Assembly: GCF_037963865.1 (NCBI RefSeq)
Contig: NZ_CP150170.1
Location: forward strand, 682,001-746,000
Length of the DNA stretch: 64,000 bases
Direction of reading: 5' to 3'
DNA from: Paenibacillus sp. FSL R10-2734
GTDB taxonomy: Bacteria; Bacillota; Bacilli; Paenibacillales; Paenibacillaceae
The notes beneath the pieces are model-generated. The model did no database searches. It was not told where the DNA came from and worked only from the letters and a program-made list of their open reading frames with translations. A program made the translations under genes and the position numbers. Shown piece by piece: positions 1 through 7,686 of this stretch (positions are counted from its first letter, which is position 1; every line of letters starts with the position of its first letter).

Positions 1-403
1 AGGACACCAATCCTATGACTAGAATTAATACTACCGACCTTGTATGAAAAATAACACGTTTTGGTGCAGGGGATGGGATGATCTTAATCCATTTACTAAT
101 AAGTATGATCACGTCTGAAAGGAGCAACAGCAAGAACAAATAGAAATAGATTCCCATCCAATAGTCCCCGAATTGACCAATAAAATTTACAATACTTAAA
201 TCGGTCGTCATAGCTGAAGAGGACAATAGTAAATTAATAATGATTGTCAGCGCACATAAACTGTAGATGACTCCATATACAATCCCGTTAATACTTGGAA
301 AAATATGTTGTAACCATTTAAAAAACTTTCTCGCGATATAATAGTTACTTGCTCCGTACATAACGAATATAAATAAAAATGCAAATATCAAATGATACAC
401 CAT
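1..403 (-). CDS. Membrane protein, N-terminal part (probable metallophosphoesterase), truncated by window edge
   Basis: Reading the minus strand from an ATG at 403 gives an open frame that runs off the left edge (134 codons visible, no stop). The translation begins MVYHLIFAFLFIFVMYG and is almost entirely hydrophobic, with about four membrane segments (residues roughly 2-18, 38-58, 75-95 and 120-134) and a conserved-looking cytosolic turn containing KIIPSPAPKR. This topology and turn resemble the membrane-anchored N-terminus of YaeI/YkuE-type metallophosphoesterases of Paenibacillus, as I remember them. The catalytic metal-binding motifs would lie beyond the window, so the function is unproven. 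The ribosome binding site is weak (GAAATAGG). The gene is divergent from the dehydrogenase operon. Confidence 0.5.
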   Translation of the reverse strand, partial: MVYHLIFAFLFIFVMYGASNYYIARKFFKWLQHIFPSINGIVYGVIYSLCALTIIINLLLSSSAMTTDLSIVNFIGQFGDYWMGIYFYLFLLLLLSDVIILISKWIKIIPSPAPKRVIFHTRSVVLILVIGLVS

Positions 404-452
404 CCTATTTCTTTAGATTTCAGAGAGTTCAATAAATAGTATAACGGATATT

Positions 453-494
453 TTGATTCGGACAGGTGTGTTTCTATTATTTAAAGCGCTTACT
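453..494 (+). promoter_or_regulatory. Putative sigma-A promoter overlapped by a cre/LacI-type operator
   Basis: TTGATT at 453-458 and TATTAT at 475-480 are separated by 16 bp and would start transcription near 487. Bases 481-494 (TTAAAGCGCTTACT) match the CcpA/LacI-family cre consensus TGWAAGCGYTWNCW at all but one position and lie over the expected start, a repressing position. This would put the downstream dehydrogenase-GH13 operon under carbon control. It is inferred from sequence match only. Confidence 0.35.
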
Positions 495-511
495 TATATG
501 AAAGTTATATA

Positions 512-533
512 AAAATGTAAGTAGTAACATTTT
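512..533. repeat. Inverted repeat in the leader of the dehydrogenase operon
   Basis: AAAATGT (512-518) and ACATTTT (527-533) form a perfect 7-bp inverted repeat with an 8-bp centre. It sits about 90 bp upstream of the start codon at 622. It may be a regulator binding site in the leader or chance in AT-rich DNA. Confidence 0.25.
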
Positions 534-621
534 ACGACAATATTCACCTTACTTTTACATGGGGGGTGTGATATATTCTGGGCGAATATGGATAACACAA
601 AAAACGAAAGGAAGAACGCAT

Positions 622-1662
622 ATGGAAGCGCTGGTGTGGACATCCAATCATAAGCTGGAGCTCTGCGAATGGGAAGAGCCCCAGATTGCAGCTCCGGATG
701 AAGTTAAGATCCGGGTTGAGATGACAGGGGTTTGTGGAACAGATCTAGCGGTCATAACCGGTAAAGAGGAAGGAGTTCCAGGGGTCATTCGTGGTCATGA
801 GGCTGTAGGGACCGTAATCGGAATCGGCAGCAACGTTGACCGTGTTAAGGTGGGGGACCGCGTAGTTATCGACCCGAATCAAAGCTGCAATGAATGTTAT
901 TTTTGCTTGAAGGAACAGCCGCACCTATGTACGGGCACCGATGGAAATGGGATGCCCATTGCCGGTTTGAACCGAAATGGGACATTCACTTTTTTTTACT
1001 CTACTGCACAAACGTTTGCACACCCTCTTCCCGATCATATGAGCTGGGAGACGGGGGTATTGATCGAGCCGCTTGCCTGTGTGCTGCACAATTTCAAAGA
1101 GGCTAACGTTTCAGCAGACGATAAGGTTCTCATCCTTGGATCAGGGCCAATGGGACTGTTAAGTCAAATTGTGAGCAAATCCAAATCTGCGCTCACGGTA
1201 GCCACGGAAATTAATCCCTATCGGCTGGCCTTTGCCAGAGAGATTTCAGATTTCGCGCTGACACCTTCCCAATTAAATCAAGCAACCGTAGACGAGATCT
1301 GCTCGGGACATAAGTTTGATCTGATTATCGACACAGTGGGGACTCAGCTCGAAATGGCAGAGAAATGGATTGAGCGTGGAGGGCGTATCGTTCCTTTTGG
1401 TATTAATGCGAAGTATCGGTACACCTTTTCTCCTACCAAATTCGTACAGCATGCAATCAAAATTATCGCAGCTGGCGAATACCGCTACATGTTTGAGGAG
1501 GCTTTGCGGTTTGCTGCTGAAACACCTGAGCTGGAGAAACTGGTGACCAGAAAAGTTAAGCTCAATCAGTATGAAGCAGCGATTAACGAGTTGATCGGCT
1601 ATGAATTGAACTCTTTGAAGGTTGTTGAGAGTGAAACCGTGAAGACGGTTTTTGTTCCGTAA
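622..1662 (+). CDS. Zinc-dependent medium-chain dehydrogenase (threonine/sorbitol dehydrogenase-like)
   Basis: This is a 346-residue alcohol dehydrogenase of the MDR superfamily, expected to oxidise a secondary alcohol with NAD(P)+ in the cytosol. Visible motifs are the catalytic zinc site (C38 in GVCGTD and H59-E60 in RGHEAVG), the four structural zinc cysteines C89, C92, C95 and C103, and a Rossmann GSGPMG near residue 175. The ATG at 622 is chosen because AAAGGAAG (607-614) lies just upstream; an in-frame earlier start at 559 has no such spacing. It is the first gene of a five-gene operon, 37 bp before the GH13 gene. MDR enzymes of this kind occur in aminocyclitol and sugar pathways as well as threonine and polyol catabolism, so the substrate cannot be named; the neighbours suggest a sugar-derived one. 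Confidence 0.85.
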   Translation: MEALVWTSNHKLELCEWEEPQIAAPDEVKIRVEMTGVCGTDLAVITGKEEGVPGVIRGHEAVGTVIGIGSNVDRVKVGDRVVIDPNQSCNECYFCLKEQPHLCTGTDGNGMPIAGLNRNGTFTFFYSTAQTFAHPLPDHMSWETGVLIEPLACVLHNFKEANVSADDKVLILGSGPMGLLSQIVSKSKSALTVATEINPYRLAFAREISDFALTPSQLNQATVDEICSGHKFDLIIDTVGTQLEMAEKWIERGGRIVPFGINAKYRYTFSPTKFVQHAIKIIAAGEYRYMFEEALRFAAETPELEKLVTRKVKLNQYEAAINELIGYELNSLKVVESETVKTVFVP

Positions 1663-1699
1663 ACGCAGAACTACATTCAATGAGAGGTGGCGCCTACTA

Positions 1700-3640
1700 A
1701 TGAGCGAAGACAGCAAATTAAGAATTGTTCAGGATTACTTGTCTACACACAAAGATAAAGACGTAGAGCCAATTTGGATACCTGCGGTGTGGAACGAGTG
1801 CCAATATGAGCGTGTTCTCGTTGAAAGAGATGGTGAAATTTGTGTGCAGCCGTATGATTTTTTGACGGAGCATTTGAAGTATGTGGACAGGCTTTCGTGG
1901 AGGTATTTACTCAAGGAGCGCACGAATCTGGACGACAGCGCGATCTATTCCTCGCTTATTCGCTATTCGACGGCTTGGGATTACAACCATGATGGAACAA
2001 TTGAATCAGGTACTTTTTTAAGATTCCTTATTCTTCTGCCGCTGCTAAAGAAAATGGGCATCAATATTCTGTACATGCTTCCAGTTAACCAGTACAGCAC
2101 GTTGAATCTGAAGGGCGATATAGGGTCACCTTACGCAGTGCAATCGTTATTCCACTTGGACGAGAACCTGCACGACAGCCTGCTCGACGACATGGATGAG
2201 TTCACGATCCACGATGAGTTCAGCGCTCTGGTAGAGGCTTGTCATTTGCTTGATATTAAGACTGTTGTCGATTTCATTCCACGCGTAACGGCGAAGAATA
2301 GTGCGTTCATTACCGAACACCCTGATTGGGTGTATTGGATTAAAATTGACGAAGTAGAAGGCTTTGCGCCGCCCTTGATTCCCGAGCTTGGATTTTTCGA
2401 GGAGTGTACGCCTGACAAATTAGAGACGGTCTACCGTAGCAAGGAGACCGCAGCGTTTCTGCAGAAGTTCTCGCCGCCGCCTAATGAACTTCATCCGATC
2501 CTTTGGCAGCAATTGAAAGAGAGAGCTACTAAAACTGGAGAAGAACTATTAACCTTGGTGGAGCAAGAGATGGGGATTACGACTGCTCCAGCACATTCGG
2601 ATTGGATTAATGATGTGCAGCCGATTTGGACAGACATTACATTCTTGCGCCTCTACAAGGATTTCTCTCCGCACGTGAGGCATCTTATAAGTCCGGAGCA
2701 AGCGCCATATGTTCTTTTTGATACGATTAAATGCAATGACTACCCGGGAGAGGAGCCGAATCTGGAGCTGTGGGACGTTCTGGAGCAGGCAGTACGATTT
2801 AATCTCGAAAGGTACGGGATTGATGGCTTCCGCATCGACATCGGCCATGTGCTTCCTATTCCGTTGTTGACTCGTATTTTTGACACGATTAAAGAGATGA
2901 ACCCGAATGCAATTTTGATCAGCGAAGACTTATTCAACCGCAATCACAAGAAGGCGGCGAGTACCGGCTATAATATTATGCTTGGCAGCGGATGGAACGT
3001 TATGACGCAAATTACTAAGGACAATCTCGTTTCCTTCTTAAAGGAGCTGCCTGAGTTGAATATTCATGTGTTTGCTTGTGCAGAAACGGCAGATACTCCT
3101 CGGATCACGAGCCGTGGCGGTGTTGAGGTTGCTCGTATGATCGCGGTATTTAATCAATTTCTTCCGAACGCGATTCCTTATGTGACGACCGGCTATGAAA
3201 TGAATGAGGAGCGGCCCCTGAACTGCGGTCTTGGAGACAATACGAACGGAGAGGACATCTCCCGCGCTTTTTTTAACGTTATGGAAATTAATTGGACCAA
3301 TCCTGCACCGATGCTGCCGCTGTTGGCGGAGCTAAGTGAATTCAAGAAAGATTGGCCTAAGCTAGTGAAGCCGGAAAACTTTTTCGTGGCTCAATCCCCG
3401 GAAGGTACTGTGCTATATGGGTATATGCATGGAGATCAGACGCTGCTGTGCTGCTTTAACTTGAGTGCTGACGCTTCCTGTCAAGTGGATTTAAAAGCTG
3501 CCATACCTGGCCGATCCCCAATGACCGTGACACTGGATAGCTCCTTAACGGGTGCCAGCGTAGGTCAGGCGTTCGACAGCTTACTGCTAGCGCCTAATCA
3601 GGCTTTAGTGCTAGTAAACAATCATAGACAAGTTAGTTAA
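1700..3640 (+). CDS. Cytosolic GH13 (alpha-amylase family) enzyme, maltosyltransferase-like
   Basis: This 646-residue protein has no signal peptide and the catalytic triad of family GH13: nucleophile D380 in GFRIDIGH, acid/base E409 in LISEDLF, and D465 in ETADTPR, where most amylases have a NHD motif. The segment DFIPRVTAKN followed by HPDWVYWIK resembles, from memory, the Thermotoga maltosyltransferase type rather than hydrolytic amylases, so glycosyl transfer from malto-oligosaccharides is more likely than simple hydrolysis; this is inference. The C-terminal ~80 residues look like the usual GH13 beta domain. The start at 1700 follows GAGAGGTGG (1682-1690); an upstream in-frame ATG at 1652 would overlap the dehydrogenase. 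The gene stops 15 bp before the next one. Confidence 0.8.
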   Translation: MSEDSKLRIVQDYLSTHKDKDVEPIWIPAVWNECQYERVLVERDGEICVQPYDFLTEHLKYVDRLSWRYLLKERTNLDDSAIYSSLIRYSTAWDYNHDGTIESGTFLRFLILLPLLKKMGINILYMLPVNQYSTLNLKGDIGSPYAVQSLFHLDENLHDSLLDDMDEFTIHDEFSALVEACHLLDIKTVVDFIPRVTAKNSAFITEHPDWVYWIKIDEVEGFAPPLIPELGFFEECTPDKLETVYRSKETAAFLQKFSPPPNELHPILWQQLKERATKTGEELLTLVEQEMGITTAPAHSDWINDVQPIWTDITFLRLYKDFSPHVRHLISPEQAPYVLFDTIKCNDYPGEEPNLELWDVLEQAVRFNLERYGIDGFRIDIGHVLPIPLLTRIFDTIKEMNPNAILISEDLFNRNHKKAASTGYNIMLGSGWNVMTQITKDNLVSFLKELPELNIHVFACAETADTPRITSRGGVEVARMIAVFNQFLPNAIPYVTTGYEMNEERPLNCGLGDNTNGEDISRAFFNVMEINWTNPAPMLPLLAELSEFKKDWPKLVKPENFFVAQSPEGTVLYGYMHGDQTLLCCFNLSADASCQVDLKAAIPGRSPMTVTLDSSLTGASVGQAFDSLLLAPNQALVLVNNHRQVS

Positions 3641-3655
3641 GGGAGAGAGGATACG

Positions 3656-4792
3656 ATGGAAAAGAACAACAAAGAAATCGTGTTATGGCATGAGTTTGAT
3701 GGTCCGGGAGATACCTCGATTGAAGTGCTGGAGGGAATTTGCAAGCTGTATACAGAACGCTTCGGCGTACAAATTACGCCACAGGTGATGAACATTACGG
3801 AGCTGACTGCGCGTCTGAACCGAATTAAGGACACCCATCAAGGTCCGCATCTGGCGATGGTTCCTGCCGACATGTCCTCCTACGTTGAGAATGGCCTTTA
3901 CTCCGAAGTACCGGGCTGGCTATTTGATGATGTGTTGACTGGGGCGGCCCTTTCAACGATGCAATTGGATGGTGTTCAGTATGGTATCCCGGTATTGCGG
4001 GGCAATCATTTGGTTATGTATTACAATCCAGAGATTTACGCTAGTGCGCCGACGACTTGGGACGTGTTCGAAGAGGCGGCAGAGAGGTTGTCCGCTCAAG
4101 GCATCGTGCCGATTGGGGCAGATTTGCAGCAGGGCTATTGGTTTATTCCGTTCCTTACGGCTTTCGGTGGCTGGCCTGTTCGGGATCGAAAGCCGAATAT
4201 CGTCACCCCTGAAATGAAGCAAGCGCTTGAGTTCATACGTGACAAGATGGATCAAGGCGTGCTCGTCAGTCTCGACGGATCTACAGGACTCCTAGAGCAG
4301 TTCATTGACGGCAAGATCGGCGCCATTATTTGTGGAGAGTGGATTTATAACCATCTGGACAAGCAGATGAACAATCGACTTGCGGTTTGCCAGCTTCCAG
4401 TCATTGAAGGGCGACAATCACTATCCATGTCCTCTTCCATCGGCTTGATTTACCCGAATGATTCGTTAACGTCGGAGGAGAGGGAAGATATCTTATCCTT
4501 CACGCATTTTATGCTGAGTGATGAATGTCAAACCATGTGGACGCTGGATGTGCAGCGGATTCCGGCACAGGAACAAGCACTTAAACGTTTAACTGACACT
4601 GCGGCATCTAACAAAAAGATAATTTTATCGCTGTTGGATCACGCACGGCCGATGCCGACTTTCCCCTTCATGATCCATGTATGGGAGGCACTGAATACGG
4701 GCCTTATCGAGTTACCCTTGAGTAATCCTGAACAAGCGCTCAAAAAAATAGAACAGAGCATCCAAGCATCTTGGGGCGCATTTAAAAGCTAA
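3656..4792 (+). CDS. Solute-binding-protein homologue (MalE-like) lacking a signal peptide
   Basis: The 378-residue product has the fold signature of a family 1 extracellular sugar-binding protein: a start like IVLWHEFDGPGD, hinge regions YGIPVLRGNHLVMYYNPEIY and IDGKIGAIICGEW, and a C-terminal NPEQALKKIEQSIQ. It begins MEKNNKEIVLWHEF, directly at the first strand of the mature domain, with no hydrophobic signal and no lipobox cysteine. It should therefore stay in the cytosol. No upstream in-frame start would add a signal sequence, because the GH13 stop is only 15 bp away and GGGAGAGAGG is well placed at 3641-3650. No permease genes accompany it. A role as an intracellular malto-oligosaccharide or substrate-holding protein for the GH13 enzyme is a guess. 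Confidence 0.8.
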   Translation: MEKNNKEIVLWHEFDGPGDTSIEVLEGICKLYTERFGVQITPQVMNITELTARLNRIKDTHQGPHLAMVPADMSSYVENGLYSEVPGWLFDDVLTGAALSTMQLDGVQYGIPVLRGNHLVMYYNPEIYASAPTTWDVFEEAAERLSAQGIVPIGADLQQGYWFIPFLTAFGGWPVRDRKPNIVTPEMKQALEFIRDKMDQGVLVSLDGSTGLLEQFIDGKIGAIICGEWIYNHLDKQMNNRLAVCQLPVIEGRQSLSMSSSIGLIYPNDSLTSEEREDILSFTHFMLSDECQTMWTLDVQRIPAQEQALKRLTDTAASNKKIILSLLDHARPMPTFPFMIHVWEALNTGLIELPLSNPEQALKKIEQSIQASWGAFKS

Positions 4793-4813
4793 TAAGAGAT
4801 GGGGAGAAAACAA

Positions 4814-5473
4814 ATGAAAACAACGATATTCAGCCAAATTTCGATTGACGGAAAGCTCACGATGGGAGCCGGTAATTCGAGTAAAGAGCTTTTTTCTTTG
4901 TTTTCCAATGAGGATATGGAATTCATCCATCTATTTCGGGGGAACGTGCAAGGCATTATGGTTGGGAAAAATACAATCCTGACGGACAACCCATTTCTTA
5001 CTAATCGGTATGAGGAGAACAAAAATCCAATCCGCATCATTCCGACGACCACCTTGGATATTCCGCTGGACTGCAACGTCCTCTCGGATCAGGGGAAGAC
5101 GATTATTGTCACGACCGAGAAGGGACGGGATGAAGGTAAAATCAAGCAGATCCGGGAAAGAGGGAAGGAGTGCCTCATCTGCGGTGAGGATAAAGTCGAT
5201 TTCGTGGAGCTTGAACGTCAGTTGGAGCAGAACTTTGGGATTACCAGCCTGATGGTCGAAGGTGGCGGATTTTTGAACTGGCATATTTTCAATCAGGACA
5301 TCGTCGATGAAATCATTCTGATGCAGCTCCCAATCATCATAGGCGGCTCTACGAACATTACTTTAGTGGATGGAGACGGGTATCAGCAATTGAGCTTTGC
5401 GAAAAAATTCAAGGTTGTAGAAATTCAGCCAAAAGATAATTATACGCTCATGCGCTACAAAAAAGTGATATAA
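4814..5473 (+). CDS. RibD C-terminal/dihydrofolate reductase-like NADPH reductase
   Basis: This 219-residue protein is a stand-alone RibD-C-type reductase. The N-terminus TIFSQISIDGKLTMG is the typical first strand and loop (QxSxDGK), VGKNTILTDNPFLTNR is the helix and loop near the nucleotide, and VEGGGFLNWHIFNQDIVDEIILMQLPIIIGG is the C-terminal signature (shown here only to locate it, residues about 154-184). Family members reduce the ribose of a diaminopyrimidine in riboflavin synthesis, but stand-alone copies are also used in other pathways. There is no RibD deaminase domain and no rib gene nearby. ATG 4814 follows GGGGAG at 4801-4806; 4799 is a poorer start. It lies 21 bp after the binding-protein gene and is part of the same operon. 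Confidence 0.75.
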   Translation: MKTTIFSQISIDGKLTMGAGNSSKELFSLFSNEDMEFIHLFRGNVQGIMVGKNTILTDNPFLTNRYEENKNPIRIIPTTTLDIPLDCNVLSDQGKTIIVTTEKGRDEGKIKQIRERGKECLICGEDKVDFVELERQLEQNFGITSLMVEGGGFLNWHIFNQDIVDEIILMQLPIIIGGSTNITLVDGDGYQQLSFAKKFKVVEIQPKDNYTLMRYKKVI

Positions 5474-5547
5474 CCTCACACTAAGTCATAGACTGCGAAT
5501 GGCTATGGACGCTGTAAAATCGAGAATATGGGGGTTGTGAACGATAC

Positions 5548-6912
5548 ATGTCAGAGAAGGAGAATTTCTACAAAAGCGTATATAAGATCGCTGTACCCGT
5601 TACACTTCAAAGCTTGTTGATGGCATTGCTCAACTTGACGGATCAATTAATGGTCGGGCAGCTTGGAGATGTGGCGATTGCCTCGGTGGGGATGTCCACT
5701 AAAATATATGGGATCATTGCGGTTGTTTTGGCCGGATTATCGACGGGTGTATCCATTTATGCTGCCCAGTTTTGGGGGAACAAAGATTCTAAAAGCGTCT
5801 CCCATGTGCTGGGTCTTGGATTGATCGTCGGCTTCGCGTTCTCGTTCCTGTTCTCTGCGGCTGTCTTCATCGATTCGCCGCTGTTTCTGAGTATGTTCAC
5901 TACAGACGCGAATGTAATTGATGACGGGTACATTTTCCTGCAGATCATGTCGATCGGCTTTGTACCTGTCATGCTCACGATGATGTATTCCGCGATTCTG
6001 CGCAGTACGGGTCATGCCAAATGGCCGATGTATGTAAGCTTAATTGCAGTTGTTATGAACATTATACTGAATTACATTCTTATTTACGGCAACTTTGGCG
6101 CTCCTACACTTGGTCTGAAGGGAGCGGCCATTGCTACCCTTATTTCCAGGGTTACCGAATGTTTATTGATCATTGGTGCAGTGTACCGGTATCGTTTACC
6201 GGGAGCTGTCGGGTTAAAGAACTTGTTCATCATTCCTAGACCGCTCATCCGCAAATTTTTTGGAACGACCTATCCGCTATTGTTGACTGAGCTGATCTGG
6301 GTATTGGGCGAAACGGCTTATGCGATCATCTATAGTCGGATGGGAACGATGGAGATGACTGCGATGACCATTACCTTCCCACTGCAAGGGCTTTGCATCG
6401 GCTTGCTTTCCGGTCTGGCTAGTGCTGCGGGGGTACTGGTGGGCAACCGTTTAGGTGCGAACGAAACTGATATCGCACTTGATCATGCGAAAAAGTTCAT
6501 TCGTCTTGGCATCATTATCTCACTGATTGTCGGGGTTATCATTGCGGCGAGCTCGAAGCTGTATGTCTCAGCGTTCAATATCTCCGAGGATGCTAAGCAA
6601 ATGAGTATATATATCGTTATCGTGTTCGCTGGATTTCTTTGGGTCAAAGTATCCAATATGATTATAGCTGGTGGCATTCTAAACAGCGGAGGAGATAGCA
6701 AATTCGTGTTTAGCATGGAATCGACCGCAACATGGCTGATAGGTGTTCCATCCGGGCTATTGCTGTCATACATCTGGAAGCAGCCAGTCTACCTTGTGTA
6801 TCTCGTCATATCGCTGGAGGAGGTTGTTCGCTTTATTTTTGGCTACGCCCGGATTTACTCTCGCAAGTGGATGAGAAATTTAGTTAGCGATCTGGCTGAA
6901 AAAGCGATGTAA
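5548..6912 (+). CDS. MATE family efflux transporter (NorM-like)
   Basis: A 454-residue polytopic membrane protein with the two six-helix halves of the MATE family. Typical elements include PVTLQSLLMALLNLTDQLMVGQLGD near the N-terminus and the second-half repeat PLLLTELIWVLGETAYAIIYSRMG. MATE proteins export cationic drugs and small metabolites using H+ or Na+ gradients. It is the last gene of the operon, 74 bp after the reductase, and is followed by a strong terminator. Its position makes it a plausible exporter of, or self-protection against, whatever the preceding four enzymes make. The start follows GGGGGTTGTG. The substrate is unknown. Confidence 0.85.
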   Translation: MSEKENFYKSVYKIAVPVTLQSLLMALLNLTDQLMVGQLGDVAIASVGMSTKIYGIIAVVLAGLSTGVSIYAAQFWGNKDSKSVSHVLGLGLIVGFAFSFLFSAAVFIDSPLFLSMFTTDANVIDDGYIFLQIMSIGFVPVMLTMMYSAILRSTGHAKWPMYVSLIAVVMNIILNYILIYGNFGAPTLGLKGAAIATLISRVTECLLIIGAVYRYRLPGAVGLKNLFIIPRPLIRKFFGTTYPLLLTELIWVLGETAYAIIYSRMGTMEMTAMTITFPLQGLCIGLLSGLASAAGVLVGNRLGANETDIALDHAKKFIRLGIIISLIVGVIIAASSKLYVSAFNISEDAKQMSIYIVIVFAGFLWVKVSNMIIAGGILNSGGDSKFVFSMESTATWLIGVPSGLLLSYIWKQPVYLVYLVISLEEVVRFIFGYARIYSRKWMRNLVSDLAEKAM

Positions 6913-6950
6913 AGTCAAAGTTAGTCACAATTGGCCTGAATGGATCGCCA

Positions 6951-6998
6951 AAGGCCCTCGTGTATTCCCGTGTAGGGGATATTTCGGGGGCCTTTTTT
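6951..6998 (+). terminator. Rho-independent terminator of the dehydrogenase-MATE operon
   Basis: AAGGCCCTCG (6951-6960) pairs with CGGGGGCCTT (6985-6994), one G-U pair, and is followed by a T run (6993-6998). Confidence 0.8.
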
Positions 6999-7083
6999 GC
7001 AACTACTGATACGACTGTCGTATGGGGTGACATTGAAAGGGCGATAATTAAATAAACACGAGTCCAGTTAGAAAGGAAATGCT

Positions 7084-7668
7084 ATGCAAGACACTTCTAG
7101 AAGCCATAGGTTCAATTATGCTTTTGAAATGATTTTGTACATCGTATGTGGAGTATCGATTATTTATTTTGGTTTGACTGGGACTTATGGTAAGTCTCTT
7201 CAAGCGGGCCTTATCATTCTGGTCCTGTTACTCTTTAGGGGCTTAATCACATGGACCAAAAGCGAACTACCTCCCGCACTTCAATTCTCGGTGCTGGTAT
7301 TTATCACGATCACGATGATGCTCGCCAATTTATTTAATTTGTATGGTGTCATCCCTTATTTAGACAAGATTGAACATCTGCTGTCTGGCGTAATTTTATT
7401 CTTTGTAGGACAATTCATGTGGATTAAAATGGCTAAGCGTAAAGGACAGGATGTTCTGCCTTCCAACATCATCATCTGGTTCGCTTTCTTGTTTGCTGTT
7501 GCAATGGCTGGAATGTGGGAGATTTATGAGTTTACGGTGGATCACCTATTCGGGCTTAATTCGCAAAATGGTAGTTTGACTGACACGATGATTGATATGA
7601 TCTGCGGAACAGTGAGCGCTGTCGTCGCGTCCTTCTATTTGTTCGTAAAAAGCACGCAGAAAAAGTAG
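7084..7668 (+). CDS. Small polytopic membrane protein of DUF2238/YjdF type
   Basis: A 194-residue protein with about six membrane segments (roughly 14-32, 38-55, 66-88, 95-115, 128-150 and 165-187). The polar motifs between them, LDKIEHLLSG, WEIYEFTVDHLFG and DTMIDMICGT, recall the DUF2238 family, whose function is unknown. It has AAAGGAAA before the ATG. It stands alone after the MATE terminator and converges on the kinase gene, with only 18 bp between the two stop ends. Identity to the family is by motif memory only. Confidence 0.55.
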   Translation: MQDTSRSHRFNYAFEMILYIVCGVSIIYFGLTGTYGKSLQAGLIILVLLLFRGLITWTKSELPPALQFSVLVFITITMMLANLFNLYGVIPYLDKIEHLLSGVILFFVGQFMWIKMAKRKGQDVLPSNIIIWFAFLFAVAMAGMWEIYEFTVDHLFGLNSQNGSLTDTMIDMICGTVSAVVASFYLFVKSTQKK

Positions 7669-7686
7669 GTTTGATTAACGTTGATT

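Noticed and set aside
1273..1716. 147-codon open frame on the minus strand inside the dehydrogenase gene
   Set aside because: It lies antisense to a gene with intact catalytic motifs, has no ribosome binding site and its translation shows no family features.
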